43,678 nt of DNA from UBA11524 sp963617205 (GCA_963617205.1 CAVEOA010000019.1:1-43678); one strand, 5' to 3'; positions 1 to 9,409 are shown, counted from the first letter of the stretch. The notes: generated by a model from the sequence alone, not told the origin. Translations and numbers: made by a program.

Positions 1-136
1 GCCGCACCAACAACCGACCTATGCGTCCTTTGAAGTGGGCTTCTCCGAAACAAAAACTTGCTGCCTATCGTGTCCAAAATGATTGACAAACCTACAATTT
101 TGCAGGTGCGTAATTTGCTGACCGATCATATTTTCC

Positions 137-165
137 TTGCCATTCATCGTGTTTTTTGATATAAT
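137..165 (+). promoter_or_regulatory. sigma-A type promoter for the SH3b gene
   Basis: TTGCCA (137-142), a 17-base spacer and a perfect TATAAT (160-165) lie about 70 bases upstream of the first gene. Transcription would begin near 172. The rest of 1-234 shows no gene I can support. Confidence 0.7.
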
Positions 166-234
166 CATTTTGAAGGTTTATGCGATGATTGCGTTCATCG
201 CCATTCCCTGATTGCCCCGAAAGGATGTTCACAG

Positions 235-1386
235 ATGAAAAAGTGGCGGCTCCTTCTTGTTTCCGCGGTTCTTCTGATGCTTTTGCTGACTGCCTCCGCC
301 TTGGCAGACAGCACGCGCTTCGGCGTCGTTGTCGATGTCAACAGCGTCAATCTTCGCGCCGCACCCAGCACCAATGCCGCCAAGCTCGGCACATGCACAA
401 AAGGCACATGGGTGACGGTGCTCGGCAGCGGCAACGGCTTCTATCAGGTTGAAACGGCCAACGGTACGCTCGGCTGGATTATGCAGCGCTATCTGCACGT
501 GTCCGCCGATGCCACCGGAACAGTCGGCTACGTGACCAACGCCGGCTATTTGAACCTCCGCAAGAGTGCCAGTACTTCATCTCGTGCCATCGGGCAGTAC
601 GACGACGGCACACCCTGCGTGGTGCTGAACCGCAGCGACAACTGGTACTATGTGTCCGTCAACGGGCAGAACGGCTATTTTCTCGCCCAGTACATTTCCA
701 CCAGGCGAGGCATCTATTCCGACAAGCTTGGCATGGTCATCTCGCCGGAGAAGAGCCCCGTCAACCTGCGTAGCGGACCCGGCATGGGATATCCCATCAT
801 CGCTTCCGTTCCCGGCTGCACATATGTCATGGTGCTCCAGCAGGGCACGGACTGGTGCCGCATCTCCGTCAACGGCAAGATCGGCTTCATGTCGACAGAC
901 TACCTCCACATCGGTTATTTGACCCTGTCCGAAGGCGCAAAGCGCTGCGGCTCGTCTTCAACGACCTACACCGGCAAGCAGGCAGTCGTCAATAACCCGA
1001 ATTCGCGCGACAAGCTGAACCTCCGCCGCCGCGCCAGCAAGAGCAGCACCAGCCTCGGCAAATACAGCAACGGCACCGTTGTCACGCTGATTTCCCGCGG
1101 CGACCAGTGGTGCAAGGTCAAAACGCCCGACGGTCAAACCGGTTACATGATGACCGATTACCTGACCATCCTCAAGACAAACACATCCACCGCCACGCGC
1201 ATTGTCCGCCATCCGGACAGCACATACGTCAACCTGCGCAGCAAGGGCTCGACCAACGCACGCATCCTGACTCAAGTGCCGCACGGCGCGACTGTCGTCC
1301 TCCTGTCTGAAGGAAAGACATGGTCAAAGGTGCGTTACAACGGCTATACCGGTTACATGATGACGAAGTATCTCAAAAAGCAATAA
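235..1386 (+). CDS. secreted protein with five SH3b repeats
   Basis: 383 residues. An N-terminal signal peptide (KKWRLL, then a leucine-rich core ending at ALA, about residue 24) is followed by five bacterial SH3 (SH3_3/SH3b) modules at roughly 30-90, 98-155, 167-225, 247-312 and 322-383. Each has the family pattern VNLR.xxS/PSxxxxxxG...V.VL......W..V...G..GY....YL. SH3b domains usually bind peptidoglycan or the cell surface. No hydrolase domain, LPXTG signal or C-terminal membrane segment is present, so this is a pure binding protein or an adaptor, not an autolysin. The ATG at 235 follows AAGGATG at normal spacing. It is transcribed alone and closed by a strong hairpin. The large protein at 10254-14312 carries the same type of module. 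The exact ligand is unknown. Confidence 0.85.
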   Translation: MKKWRLLLVSAVLLMLLLTASALADSTRFGVVVDVNSVNLRAAPSTNAAKLGTCTKGTWVTVLGSGNGFYQVETANGTLGWIMQRYLHVSADATGTVGYVTNAGYLNLRKSASTSSRAIGQYDDGTPCVVLNRSDNWYYVSVNGQNGYFLAQYISTRRGIYSDKLGMVISPEKSPVNLRSGPGMGYPIIASVPGCTYVMVLQQGTDWCRISVNGKIGFMSTDYLHIGYLTLSEGAKRCGSSSTTYTGKQAVVNNPNSRDKLNLRRRASKSSTSLGKYSNGTVVTLISRGDQWCKVKTPDGQTGYMMTDYLTILKTNTSTATRIVRHPDSTYVNLRSKGSTNARILTQVPHGATVVLLSEGKTWSKVRYNGYTGYMMTKYLKKQ

Positions 1387-1407
1387 TCCGCAAAGTGGAA
1401 CGGTTCA

Positions 1408-1447
1408 AAAACGCGCCGGAGGATTTTCATCTTCTCCGGCGCGTTTT
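1408..1447. terminator. bidirectional intrinsic terminator
   Basis: A perfect 14-bp stem (1408-1421 with 1434-1447, starting AAAACGCGCC) encloses a 12-base loop. A-rich and T-rich ends on both strands let it terminate both the SH3b gene and the convergent metal-sensor gene, whose stop codon starts at 1449. Confidence 0.9.
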
Positions 1448-1448
1448 A

Positions 1449-1844
1449 TTATTCGATTGTGTCGATGGGTGTATTGCCCTCGCACACGTGCTCCATACCC
1501 TGACGCAGCAGCGTCGCAACATGGTCATCCGCGAGCGAGTAGAACACCGTCTTGCCGTCGCGACGAGCCTTAATCAGCCGCGCCTGCTTGAGCACCCTGA
1601 GTTGGTGCGACACAGCGGATTGCGTCATCCCAAGCAGCTTCGCGAGGTCGCACACGCAGACCTCCGCCGTCAGCAGCACAAAGAGGATCCTGACGCGCGT
1701 GCCGTCGCCGAAGACCTTGAAGAGATCTGCAAGGCGAAGCAGCGTCTCCTCCTGCGGAAATTCGTGCTGAACCTTTTCGACAAGCGCTTCATGCACGCAC
1801 AAAAAGCCGCAGCCTTCTACTTCCATGGGTTCAAAATCAGTCAC
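1449..1844 (-). CDS. CadC/SmtB-type ArsR family metal-responsive repressor
   Basis: 131 residues from a GTG start at 1844, chosen because AGAGAGGAG lies seven bases upstream; a TTG 24 bases further upstream has no such site. The winged helix-turn-helix runs from about residue 35 to 110 (LADLFKVFGDGTRVRIL ... TQSAVSHQLRVLKQARLI ... GKTVFYSL). Two cysteines four residues apart near the N-terminus (CGFLC) and the CVCD motif in the alpha-3 region reproduce the four-thiolate site of cadmium/lead-sensing CadC; this suggests soft-metal sensing. The family represses metal efflux or sequestration genes and is released by metal. No efflux pump lies nearby. It sits 44 bases after tldE and may be cotranscribed with it, or act on a distant target. 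Confidence 0.85.
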   Translation of the reverse strand: MTDFEPMEVEGCGFLCVHEALVEKVQHEFPQEETLLRLADLFKVFGDGTRVRILFVLLTAEVCVCDLAKLLGMTQSAVSHQLRVLKQARLIKARRDGKTVFYSLADDHVATLLRQGMEHVCEGNTPIDTIE

Positions 1845-1888
1845 GCTTTTGCTCCTCTCTGTTGTCAAAAAACGAATGAAATCGGAAG

Positions 1889-3223
1889 TCAGCCCGAAAT
1901 CTTCATCACGCCGGCATCCACCGAAGGAGAACCGATGGAGCTGCCTTCAAACGTCAGGTCGCTGCCGACCGCTCTGATGCTTTTGAGCACCTCATAGAAG
2001 TTGCCTGCAACGGTAATCTGTTCCACTGCCCTGCCGCGCTGACCATTCTCGATGGTGTAGCCCTTGCTCAGCAGGCTGAAGTCGCCGCTTAACGGATTTG
2101 CGCCGGCATGCAGACCGGTCACTTCGGTAATCACGATGCCGCTGCCAACATCCTGCATCAGCTCATCAAGCGTCTTTTCGCCCGGCTGAATGTAGAAGTT
2201 CGTAGGTGCGACATGGATGCTGCCGCCGGCACGCGTCGCATTGCCGGTCGTTTCGACGCCCTGCCTGCGCGCCGTCTTGCGGTTGTGCAGCAGCGTTGTC
2301 AGCACGCCTGCATCCACCACGCGCTTCGTGCGGCTTGCACTGCCTTCACCGTCGAACGCACGCGTTGCCAATCCGCCCTTCATCAGCGGATCGTCGATAA
2401 TCGTCACGATGTCTGCCGCGACCTTTTCGCCTTCGCGCCCCGACAGCAGCGACAGGTTCTGCTGCGCATTTTCTGCGGAGAAGATACCGGAGAACACCGT
2501 CATCAGGCTCTCCATCGCGTCATGGCGAAAAATCACGCGGTATTCGCCGGTCGGAACGGGTTTGGCATGGAGCTGCGCGACCGTCTCGCTGCAGGCCTCC
2601 TCCACCAGTTGCTCCGGCTTGATATCATCAAAGCGCCGCGCAACCATGAGTTTGCCGTTCGATGCAGTGGAATCGCCGTCCTTGGCGATCATTTCCGTGT
2701 AGGCAAGGAAATACTGCCGCTCGTTGGAAAGGTTCATGCCGAGGCTGTTGCGCAGAATCACCGCGCCGCTTTGGGACTGAATCAGCGAATCCGGCACACG
2801 GACAATGCGCGGATCGCTCTTCTTTGCAAGCGTCTCGATTTTGAGGCTCTTTTCGATTTTCTGCGACGCAGTTGTCGTGGCAACGTCGCTTTCTTCCTTC
2901 TCAATTTCAGGATAAGACGCATCGCCCGCGTAGATCTCGTCCTGTTCATCGTTTTCCTGCAGCGTTGCGGACTCCTTCACGCCGTCAATCAGCTGACTGA
3001 CCGCCGCCTCATCGAACGCCTCGGTGGACGAGCTGCCCATTTTGCCGCGGAACTCGCCGCGCAGCGATACACTGTCGCCCTCTGACACCTCGTAATTGCT
3101 GACTTCGCCGTCCATCGCGTTGACCTGGAAGCTCTCCTGATGGCTGTAGTAGACCTCTGCCGGATTCACGCCTGCTTCCTTCGCGCTTTGAAGCACACGA
3201 TCAATAAATTCATTCACATTCAT
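1889..3223 (-). CDS. pmbA: TldE/PmbA metalloprotease subunit
   Basis: 444 residues, the usual length of TldE (PmbA). It is paralogous to TldD but lacks the HExxxH zinc motif, as expected for the non-catalytic partner. The TldD/TldE heterodimer cleaves small unfolded peptides such as modified peptide precursors and CcdA antitoxin in Proteobacteria; the natural substrate in Clostridia is unclear. Recognisable blocks include the N-terminal helical region with EVYYSHQESFQV and the C-terminal beta-rich part with TEVTGLHAGANPLSGDFSL. Start ATG at 3223 follows AAGGAGG. It begins 13 bases after tldD, so the two are cotranscribed and made together. Confidence 0.93.
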   Translation of the reverse strand: MNVNEFIDRVLQSAKEAGVNPAEVYYSHQESFQVNAMDGEVSNYEVSEGDSVSLRGEFRGKMGSSSTEAFDEAAVSQLIDGVKESATLQENDEQDEIYAGDASYPEIEKEESDVATTTASQKIEKSLKIETLAKKSDPRIVRVPDSLIQSQSGAVILRNSLGMNLSNERQYFLAYTEMIAKDGDSTASNGKLMVARRFDDIKPEQLVEEACSETVAQLHAKPVPTGEYRVIFRHDAMESLMTVFSGIFSAENAQQNLSLLSGREGEKVAADIVTIIDDPLMKGGLATRAFDGEGSASRTKRVVDAGVLTTLLHNRKTARRQGVETTGNATRAGGSIHVAPTNFYIQPGEKTLDELMQDVGSGIVITEVTGLHAGANPLSGDFSLLSKGYTIENGQRGRAVEQITVAGNFYEVLKSIRAVGSDLTFEGSSIGSPSVDAGVMKISG

Positions 3224-3236
3224 GCACGTTTCCTCC

Positions 3237-4619
3237 TTAACGGCCGCCTACCGTGATGCTGCTGACGCGAATCATCGGCTGACCAACGTCCGTCGGCACG
3301 CTGCCGCTCCTTGAGCCGCACATGCCCTGCGCCAATTCAACCTCGCGGCCGACACGGTCAATCTTCATCAGGATTTCGCTGCCGCGGCCAATCAGCGATG
3401 CGCCGCGCACCGGATGAACAATCTTGCCGTCGCGCACCAGATACGCTTCTGCCACAGCGAAATTAAACTCGCCGGTCGCCGGATTGACGGAGCCTCCGCC
3501 CATCTTCTTGGCATACAGACCATTGCCCATCGTGGCAATCATCTCATCGTTATCGTCATTGCCGCGCGCGATATAGGTCGAGCGCATACGGCTTGTCGGG
3601 GCATATGCGTAGCTTTCACGGCGTGAAGAGCCGGTCAGCGGATGATTCATCCGGCGGCTGCCGAGGCGGTCAACCAGATAGCTCTTCAGGATGCCGTTCT
3701 CAATCAGCACCGTATGCTGGCTCGGCGTGCCTTCATCGTCGACATGGATGCTGCCCCAGTTGTTCGGCACGGTACCGTCATCAATCGCGGTAACGCACGG
3801 CGCAGCAATCTGCTGACCGAGCTTGCCGCAGAATTCGCTCACACCGATGCCAACGCTCGTTGCCTCCAGCGAATGACCGCATGCCTCATGGAAAATGACG
3901 CCGCCGAAGCCGTTGTCAATGACGACCGGCATGATGCCTGCCGGGCAAACCGGCGCATGCAGCATCGTCACCGCCTGACGCGCCGCCATTTCGCCCGATG
4001 CTTCCGGGTTCACGCGCTCATTGAAAAGCTCGAAGCCCATGCTTGCACCCGGAGCATCTCCACCGGACTGATTCTCCGTGCCGTTGCTGGCAATGGCATT
4101 AACGCGCAAGCGCGTCTGCACACGGCGATCCGTCACGAATACACCCTCGGTATTGCAGATGCACACATCCTGCACATGATCCGCATAGCCCGCGATGACC
4201 TGCACGATTTCGGGCGACACGCGCCTTGCAGCTGCTTCTGCGGCACGGAGCTTTTCCGCCTTGAGCTGCCCCTTGACTTCCGTCGGCAGCATCAGGATTT
4301 CCTCCGGCTTTGACGCGTCCCACGCCTTGAACGGCTGCACCACGCAGCCCTTGCCGCCGCGAACCGCCGCAGCCGCCTGCTTTGCGCAGCTCATCAGCCC
4401 CTCGCGGCTCGTGTCGTTCGTGTAGACGTAGATTTCATTCGTGCAGCTAAATACGCGCACGCCCGCGCCGTGCGTCCTGCTGGTCGATGCAATCTCCAGC
4501 TTCTGCGAGCGCATGGTCATTCCGTGATCAATGCGATCCTCGATGAAGATTTCCGCGAAGTCGCCGCCGGTAGATACAGCAGCCAGCAGCACCTCACGCG
4601 CCACGTTTTGGTCAATCAT
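3237..4619 (-). CDS. tldD: TldD metalloprotease, catalytic subunit
   Basis: 460 residues, full length for TldD. The catalytic zinc motif HEACGH is visible in GVIFHEACGHSLEAT (about residue 246), with downstream segments MRSTYIARG and GGGSVNPATGEFNFAV typical of the family. TldD pairs with TldE to form a protease whose active site is closed inside the dimer. The ATG at 4619 overlaps the stop of the upstream PP-loop gene by four bases (ATGA), so the genes are translationally coupled. No peptide precursor gene for the protease is evident nearby. Confidence 0.95.
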   Translation of the reverse strand: MIDQNVAREVLLAAVSTGGDFAEIFIEDRIDHGMTMRSQKLEIASTSRTHGAGVRVFSCTNEIYVYTNDTSREGLMSCAKQAAAAVRGGKGCVVQPFKAWDASKPEEILMLPTEVKGQLKAEKLRAAEAAARRVSPEIVQVIAGYADHVQDVCICNTEGVFVTDRRVQTRLRVNAIASNGTENQSGGDAPGASMGFELFNERVNPEASGEMAARQAVTMLHAPVCPAGIMPVVIDNGFGGVIFHEACGHSLEATSVGIGVSEFCGKLGQQIAAPCVTAIDDGTVPNNWGSIHVDDEGTPSQHTVLIENGILKSYLVDRLGSRRMNHPLTGSSRRESYAYAPTSRMRSTYIARGNDDNDEMIATMGNGLYAKKMGGGSVNPATGEFNFAVAEAYLVRDGKIVHPVRGASLIGRGSEILMKIDRVGREVELAQGMCGSRSGSVPTDVGQPMIRVSSITVGGR

Positions 4620-5365
4620 GTTGTTTTTTCCTTTCTTGCTTCTTCCATTTGCCTGTCAAAATACGTCAGCAGCGATGCAAACAGGCACTTGCGCCCATTC
4701 GGGAACACATCCCTGCTCCTGCGAATCCATTCCTTCACGTCCTGACGGCGCGTATTTCCGTCCGCCGGACACGGGTTTTTGTACACCGGCAGCTGTTCCC
4801 TTCGCGCAAAGCCAATGACATCGCGCTCATCAACCATCAGCATCGGGCGAAGCACCGTCAGATTCGTCCGGTCGAGCCGCGTCACCGGCGGAAAGCAGTC
4901 GTAATGCCCCTCCAGCATCAGGTTCATCAGGCTCGTCTCGATGAAGTCATCCTTATGGTGCGCATAAGCGATTTTGTTGCAGCCAAGTTCAACTGCCTTT
5001 TCATTCATCGCGCCGCGCCGCAGGTTCGCGCACAGGCTGCACGGGTTCTTTTCCTGCCGGATTTCAAACACAATCTGGTAGATGGAGGCATGCACCACAT
5101 AAAACGGCACGTCCAGCGAATCGCAGAATGCCTGCATCCTTCGGATGCCTTCCTCGCTCCCTGCCGCGCCGCTGTCAACGTGAATCGCGCACAGCTCATA
5201 CGGCAGAGGATAAAACCGCTGGAGGCGCTTAAGCCCTGTCAGCAGCGTCAGGCTGTCCTTGCCGCCGGAAAGTCCAACAGCAATCCGATCATTCGGCTGA
5301 ATCATGTCATACCGCTGAATGCAGCTCCGCAGCAGGCTCGTCAGCCGCTGGACATCCATCGACAT
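4616..5365 (-). CDS. TtcA-like PP-loop tRNA-thiolation family ATPase
   Basis: 249 residues. The PP-loop ATP-binding motif SGGKDS lies near residue 29 and is followed by the typical HVDSG strand. A CSLC pair (about residue 112) and a further cysteine in NPCPADGNTRRQ are the three cysteines that hold an iron-sulfur cluster in TtcA, which makes 2-thiocytidine at position 32 of tRNA. AYAHHKDDFIETSLMNL is also characteristic. It activates the target base with ATP before sulfur transfer. Many Clostridia carry several TtcA paralogues, so the exact tRNA position is not certain. Start ATG at 5365 follows GAGGAGG. The neighbours are the isomerase upstream (12-base gap) and tldD downstream (overlap). 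Confidence 0.85.
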   Translation of the reverse strand: MSMDVQRLTSLLRSCIQRYDMIQPNDRIAVGLSGGKDSLTLLTGLKRLQRFYPLPYELCAIHVDSGAAGSEEGIRRMQAFCDSLDVPFYVVHASIYQIVFEIRQEKNPCSLCANLRRGAMNEKAVELGCNKIAYAHHKDDFIETSLMNLMLEGHYDCFPPVTRLDRTNLTVLRPMLMVDERDVIGFARREQLPVYKNPCPADGNTRRQDVKEWIRRSRDVFPNGRKCLFASLLTYFDRQMEEARKEKTT

Positions 5366-5377
5366 CCGTTTTCCTCC

Positions 5378-6256
5378 TCACGCCTGTGCTTCCAGATACA
5401 GTCGTGCCTGACGCGCGTTGTCCGGATTCGTGTTTTCCAGTGTCATCGGCAGATTGCGCTGCTTCGCCAAATCAAGCAGCATACGATAATTCATGTCGCC
5501 CAAACCGGGGGCGAGCGACAGCAGGCCATCATACATGTCCGCATTCGCCACTGTCTCCTGCGCATGGATGCATGCCGGCGTATTCTCCGGCAGGAAGTCC
5601 TTCATGTGCAGCAGGGCTACATGGTCGCCAAGCCGGCTGACTGCATCCTGAATGACTGCATCCGCTCGATTCACGTTCGTGCGGTCAAGCAGGTTCACCG
5701 CATCCAGAATAACGCGCAAATTCGGCGAATGAACCGCATTCAGCACGCGTTCGCAGCGCTCGGCATTATAGACGATGTGGCGGATGACCGGCTCGATGGC
5801 GAACGTCACCCCCGTTTCCTCTGCGCAGCGGACGACGGGCATTGCGCGCTCGATAAACAGCTGCAGGCTTTCCTCCGTCCGGCATTCCGGGCACGTCTTG
5901 TACGCGGTATTCGGCGCGCCGGTCTCCGTGCCTACCATCTGTGCACCGATTTTCTTTGCGAAACGCAAATGTGCCCGATAAATATCCAGCGTGTGCGCAT
6001 AGGCATCCAGATCCGGCATGCAGAGGTTCAAATAGCAGCCCAGCAGCACGCACTGCTGATTGTACTTGTCCAGCAGTCCGCGCACCTCATCCGCCAGCGC
6101 ATCCGTCAGCAGCTCCGGGGCCTGCGCCATCTTGAAGCCCGGCACCACCTTGCTCATGGCGATATGCACGCAGGAAAAGCCCTGGTCATGCGCTGATCTC
6201 AGCTTTTCCTCCAGATTGCTGCCGCTCGTGTCATGCAAACGAAGTCCGATGTTCAT
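5378..6256 (-). CDS. sugar phosphate isomerase/epimerase-like TIM-barrel protein
   Basis: 292 residues. The AP endonuclease family 2 / xylose-isomerase-like TIM barrel is recognised from its beta-strand ends: GTETG, FAIEPV, VILDAVNLL, ALLHMKDF and a final MTLENTNPDN, which place acidic and histidine metal ligands at the barrel mouth. Such enzymes interconvert keto and aldo sugars or epimerise them; the substrate cannot be read from sequence. The ATG at 6256 is chosen because AAGGAG lies just upstream and the barrel's first strand (NIGLRLHD) begins there; the open frame upstream is only overlap with the PAP2 gene. It starts 23 bases after the PAP2 stop. Confidence 0.75.
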   Translation of the reverse strand: MNIGLRLHDTSGSNLEEKLRSAHDQGFSCVHIAMSKVVPGFKMAQAPELLTDALADEVRGLLDKYNQQCVLLGCYLNLCMPDLDAYAHTLDIYRAHLRFAKKIGAQMVGTETGAPNTAYKTCPECRTEESLQLFIERAMPVVRCAEETGVTFAIEPVIRHIVYNAERCERVLNAVHSPNLRVILDAVNLLDRTNVNRADAVIQDAVSRLGDHVALLHMKDFLPENTPACIHAQETVANADMYDGLLSLAPGLGDMNYRMLLDLAKQRNLPMTLENTNPDNARQARLYLEAQA

Positions 6257-6279
6257 GAAATACTCCTTCTTTCGTTCGT

Positions 6280-7230
6280 TTATTCCTTCCAGCGATGATG
6301 CACCCATGTGAACATCGCCGGATAGCCCGCCATCGCGAAGAGAATCAGCCCGAACATCTGCCCGAAGTTCGCCCAATGCTCATCAAGACAAGCATTCGTT
6401 GCCGCCTTGAGCACCTTGCGCACCACCAGCAGCAGCAACACGCCGACTACGCCGCGCAGCACACGCCGCATGGGCTTCCCCGCCGTGTCGAAGCGCACGA
6501 AGCGCCGCTCAATCAGCCAGCCGAGCATCATGCCCATCAGAGCGCCGGACGCCTGATAACAGTCCGTCAGCATCTCCCACGGGTCAACCAGCAGCGTACC
6601 GTCCTCCAGCACGTCCATCGGGTAGGACTTGAGGCTCGTGTACGCCAGCATGGCCGCCGCAAGCGCGATGCCAGCCGACGCGATGACAATATCCGCATTC
6701 TTCCGGCTGTCCGCCAGCTTCAGCAAGCCGTTTGAAATCGGCAGGAACGCCAGTGCAATCACCCAGCCGACAATGACATCCTGCGGCGTGTGCGCACCCA
6801 GCCAGTTCCGGGAAAAGCCCGTCAGAAAAATCAGGATGGCACACGGCAGAATCCACCATTTGCTGTATTTTTTCAGGAACGCCGCCATGTTGGAATAGAA
6901 CGCCGTGCCCAGCGTCGTATGCCCGCTCGGGAAGGAATAGCCGGTTGCGCTTGCTTGCGCCTCGGGCATGATGTGCAGCCGCGCATCACGCTTCCATGGG
7001 CGGTAAACGCACGCAATATTCTTCAACAGCTGTGACACGCTCATCGCGCCCACATAGGAGAACACCATTCGTTCGCCGCTGCGCTTGTCAATGCACCAGT
7101 ACAGAAGCACCATCAACACGATGACCAATGAACCTGCTGCAAATTCGGATATGCCGAACAGAATGCTGTTCAGCCACGCCGGGCTCTGCTCGCGAAGCTG
7201 CTGCAACCAATACAAATACTCCAGATCCAT
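6280..7230 (-). CDS. membrane PAP2-family phosphatase
   Basis: About 316 residues with several membrane segments. The three phosphatase signatures are complete: KNIACVYRP (KxxxxxxRP), PSGHT, and SRNWLGAHTPQDV (SRxxxxxHxxxD), the last two carrying the catalytic histidines. The family removes phosphate from membrane lipids such as phosphatidic acid or undecaprenyl pyrophosphate. A C-terminal extension adds further hydrophobic segments beyond the core. The ATG at 7230 has GGGGG six bases upstream; a GTG at 7242 in the same frame is an alternative with a weaker site. It follows tex by about 20 bases. Confidence 0.85.
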   Translation of the reverse strand: MDLEYLYWLQQLREQSPAWLNSILFGISEFAAGSLVIVLMVLLYWCIDKRSGERMVFSYVGAMSVSQLLKNIACVYRPWKRDARLHIMPEAQASATGYSFPSGHTTLGTAFYSNMAAFLKKYSKWWILPCAILIFLTGFSRNWLGAHTPQDVIVGWVIALAFLPISNGLLKLADSRKNADIVIASAGIALAAAMLAYTSLKSYPMDVLEDGTLLVDPWEMLTDCYQASGALMGMMLGWLIERRFVRFDTAGKPMRRVLRGVVGVLLLLVVRKVLKAATNACLDEHWANFGQMFGLILFAMAGYPAMFTWVHHRWKE

Positions 7231-7250
7231 ATTTTCCCCCACTATCCGTC

Positions 7251-9401
7251 TTATTTCTGATTCGGCGGACGCATCGTCAGGCTGATGCGGTTCGTTTTCG
7301 CGTCCGACTCCAGCACCCAGACCGTCACGATGTCGCCCACGCGCACGATTTCGCTCGGATGATTAATCCGCCGCTGCGCCATCTGACTGATATGCACCAA
7401 TCCGTCGCGGTGAACGCCGATATCCACGAACGCACCAAAATCCGTCACATTGCGGACCGTTCCGCGCAGCTCCATGCCGGGCTTCAAGTCCTTGATGTCC
7501 ATCACATCGCTGCGCATCATTACCTTCGGCAGCTCGTCGCGCGGGTCGCGTCCCGGTCGGGACAGCTCCGCCGCAATGTCGCGCAGCGTCGGTTCGCCGA
7601 TTCCAAGCTCCGCTGCAATTTCCGCTGTGCCATCCTGCTCCACCAGCGCATTCAGCTTGCCGACCGCCTGCGCAGGCGTCATGCCGTAACGCTTGAGCAG
7701 CGCCTTTGCCGCGTCATAGCTTTCCGGATGAACGCCTGTGTTCTCAATCAAATCCTTGCCGTCCGGAATGCGCAGGAAGCCCGCGCACTGCTCGAAGGCC
7801 TTCGGACCAAGGCGCGGCACCTTCTTCAGCTGTGCACGGCTCTTGAAGGCGCCGTTCTCCTCGCGGTATGCCACAATGTTTTTTGCGACTGCCGCATTGA
7901 TGCCTGCGACATAGCTCAGCAGCGACACACTCGCGGTATTCACGTCCACGCCGACGCTGTTAACGCAGTCCTCGACCACGCCGCCGAGCGCCTCATCCAG
8001 CTCCGATGCCTTCAAATCATGCTGATACTGCCCGACGCCGATTGCCTTCGGGTCGATTTTCACCAGCTCCGCCAACGGATCCTGCAACCGCCTTGCAATG
8101 GAAACCGCCGAGCGCAGATTCACGTCAAACTGCGGGAACTCCTCCGCTGCCAGCTTCGACGCGGAATACACCGACGCGCCGGCCTCGCTGACAACCATGT
8201 AGCTAAGCTTGTCGCCCAGCCCCATTTCCTTCATCACGTCCGCGAAAAACTGCTCTGTTTCGCGTCCTGCCGTGCCGTTGCCGATGGCGACAATGCTCAC
8301 GCCATGCTCGAGAATCATCCGCTTGACGTCAGCCTTCGCCTTCTCCACGCGTCCATGCATGGGCAGCGGATAGATGACGGCTGTCTCCAGCACTCGCCCT
8401 GTTTCATCAACCACAGCGACCTTGCAGCCCATTCGGATGCCCGGGTCAAGACCCATGGCGACCTTACCGCGAACAGGCGGCTGCATGAGCAGCGGACGGA
8501 GATTCAGCGCGAACACCTTAATCGCCGCTGCACTCGCCTTATCGGTCAGCTCTGCGCGAAGCTCCGTATCCAGCGACGGTGCAATCAGCCGCGTGTACGC
8601 GTCATCGCACGCCTGCGCGACATAATTGCCTGCTTCGCCGCTGTTCGGCTTGACGAAGCCGCCACGCACAAGCTGCTGTGCCCTTTCACGGTCAACCTCC
8701 AGTGCAACCTTCAGGAAGCCTTCCTTCTCGCCGCGGTTCATCGCCAGCACACGATGCGACGGCATCAGTCGAAGCGGCTCCCGATGGTCGTAATACATGC
8801 GGTACGTGCTGTCCTCTTCCTTCGCCGCCGATGTCGCAACCATCGCGTTTTGATGGTAGTACGTCTTCAGGCGCGTACGGACAGCCGCATCATCGCTGAC
8901 CGTCTCCGCAATAATATCCATCGCGCCCTGCAGCGCATCCTCCGCCGTCGGGACGCCTTTCTCCTCGTTCACGTAGTCAAGCGCCAGCTGCATCGGCTTC
9001 GTGCCGCTCTTCTGCAGCAACAGCGCCGCCGACAGACCTTCCAGCCCTCGTTCGCGTGCAATGGTTGCCCTTGTCCGGCGCTTTGGGCGGTATGGGCGAT
9101 AGATATCTTCCAGCTGCGCCATGGTCGATGCCTTGTCCAGCGCCTTTTGCAGCTCCTCCGTCCATACCTCCAGCTTCTTCAGGCTCTCGCTGATTTCGCC
9201 GCGCCGTTCATCCAGCGAACGCAATGCTGCCAGCCGCTCGCTGATTTCACGCAGCTTCTGATCGTCCAGCGAGCCGTGCTGTTCCTTGCGGTAACGTGCG
9301 ATGAACGGCACCGTCGCGCCCTCATCGAGCAGCCGGATGACTGCCTCTGCCTGCCATGGCTGAATCGAAAATTCCTCACAGAGCTTTTGGGTGATGTTCA
9401 T
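7251..9401 (-). CDS. tex: Tex family RNA-binding transcription accessory protein
   Basis: 716 residues, the normal length of Tex (YhgF). Domains in order: a helical Tex N-terminal region (about 1-190, with ATVPFIARYRKE), a YqgF/RNase H-like fold around 320-450 (GLDPGIRMGCKVAVVD), helix-hairpin-helix motifs near 490-560 (NKNIVAYRE-type region, VPRLGPKAFEQCAGFLRI), and a C-terminal S1 RNA-binding domain about 640-710 (GMELRGTVRNVTDFGAFVDI). Tex binds nucleic acids and affects transcription and RNA turnover; its biochemical role is not settled. It starts eight bases after the upstream beta-helix gene, so the pair is coupled. Confidence 0.95.
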   Translation of the reverse strand: MNITQKLCEEFSIQPWQAEAVIRLLDEGATVPFIARYRKEQHGSLDDQKLREISERLAALRSLDERRGEISESLKKLEVWTEELQKALDKASTMAQLEDIYRPYRPKRRTRATIARERGLEGLSAALLLQKSGTKPMQLALDYVNEEKGVPTAEDALQGAMDIIAETVSDDAAVRTRLKTYYHQNAMVATSAAKEEDSTYRMYYDHREPLRLMPSHRVLAMNRGEKEGFLKVALEVDRERAQQLVRGGFVKPNSGEAGNYVAQACDDAYTRLIAPSLDTELRAELTDKASAAAIKVFALNLRPLLMQPPVRGKVAMGLDPGIRMGCKVAVVDETGRVLETAVIYPLPMHGRVEKAKADVKRMILEHGVSIVAIGNGTAGRETEQFFADVMKEMGLGDKLSYMVVSEAGASVYSASKLAAEEFPQFDVNLRSAVSIARRLQDPLAELVKIDPKAIGVGQYQHDLKASELDEALGGVVEDCVNSVGVDVNTASVSLLSYVAGINAAVAKNIVAYREENGAFKSRAQLKKVPRLGPKAFEQCAGFLRIPDGKDLIENTGVHPESYDAAKALLKRYGMTPAQAVGKLNALVEQDGTAEIAAELGIGEPTLRDIAAELSRPGRDPRDELPKVMMRSDVMDIKDLKPGMELRGTVRNVTDFGAFVDIGVHRDGLVHISQMAQRRINHPSEIVRVGDIVTVWVLESDAKTNRISLTMRPPNQK

Positions 9402-9409
9402 TCGCCACC

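Noticed and set aside
3..86. Open frame at the left edge that could be the 3' tail of a gene entering from outside the window
   Set aside because: Only 27 residues with no recognisable motif (it contains PMRPLKWASPKQKLAAYR); there is not enough to call a gene.
1889..5365. A peptide-maturation (RiPP) cluster around tldD/tldE
   Set aside because: No precursor peptide, radical-SAM or transporter gene lies nearby; tldDE is a common housekeeping pair.
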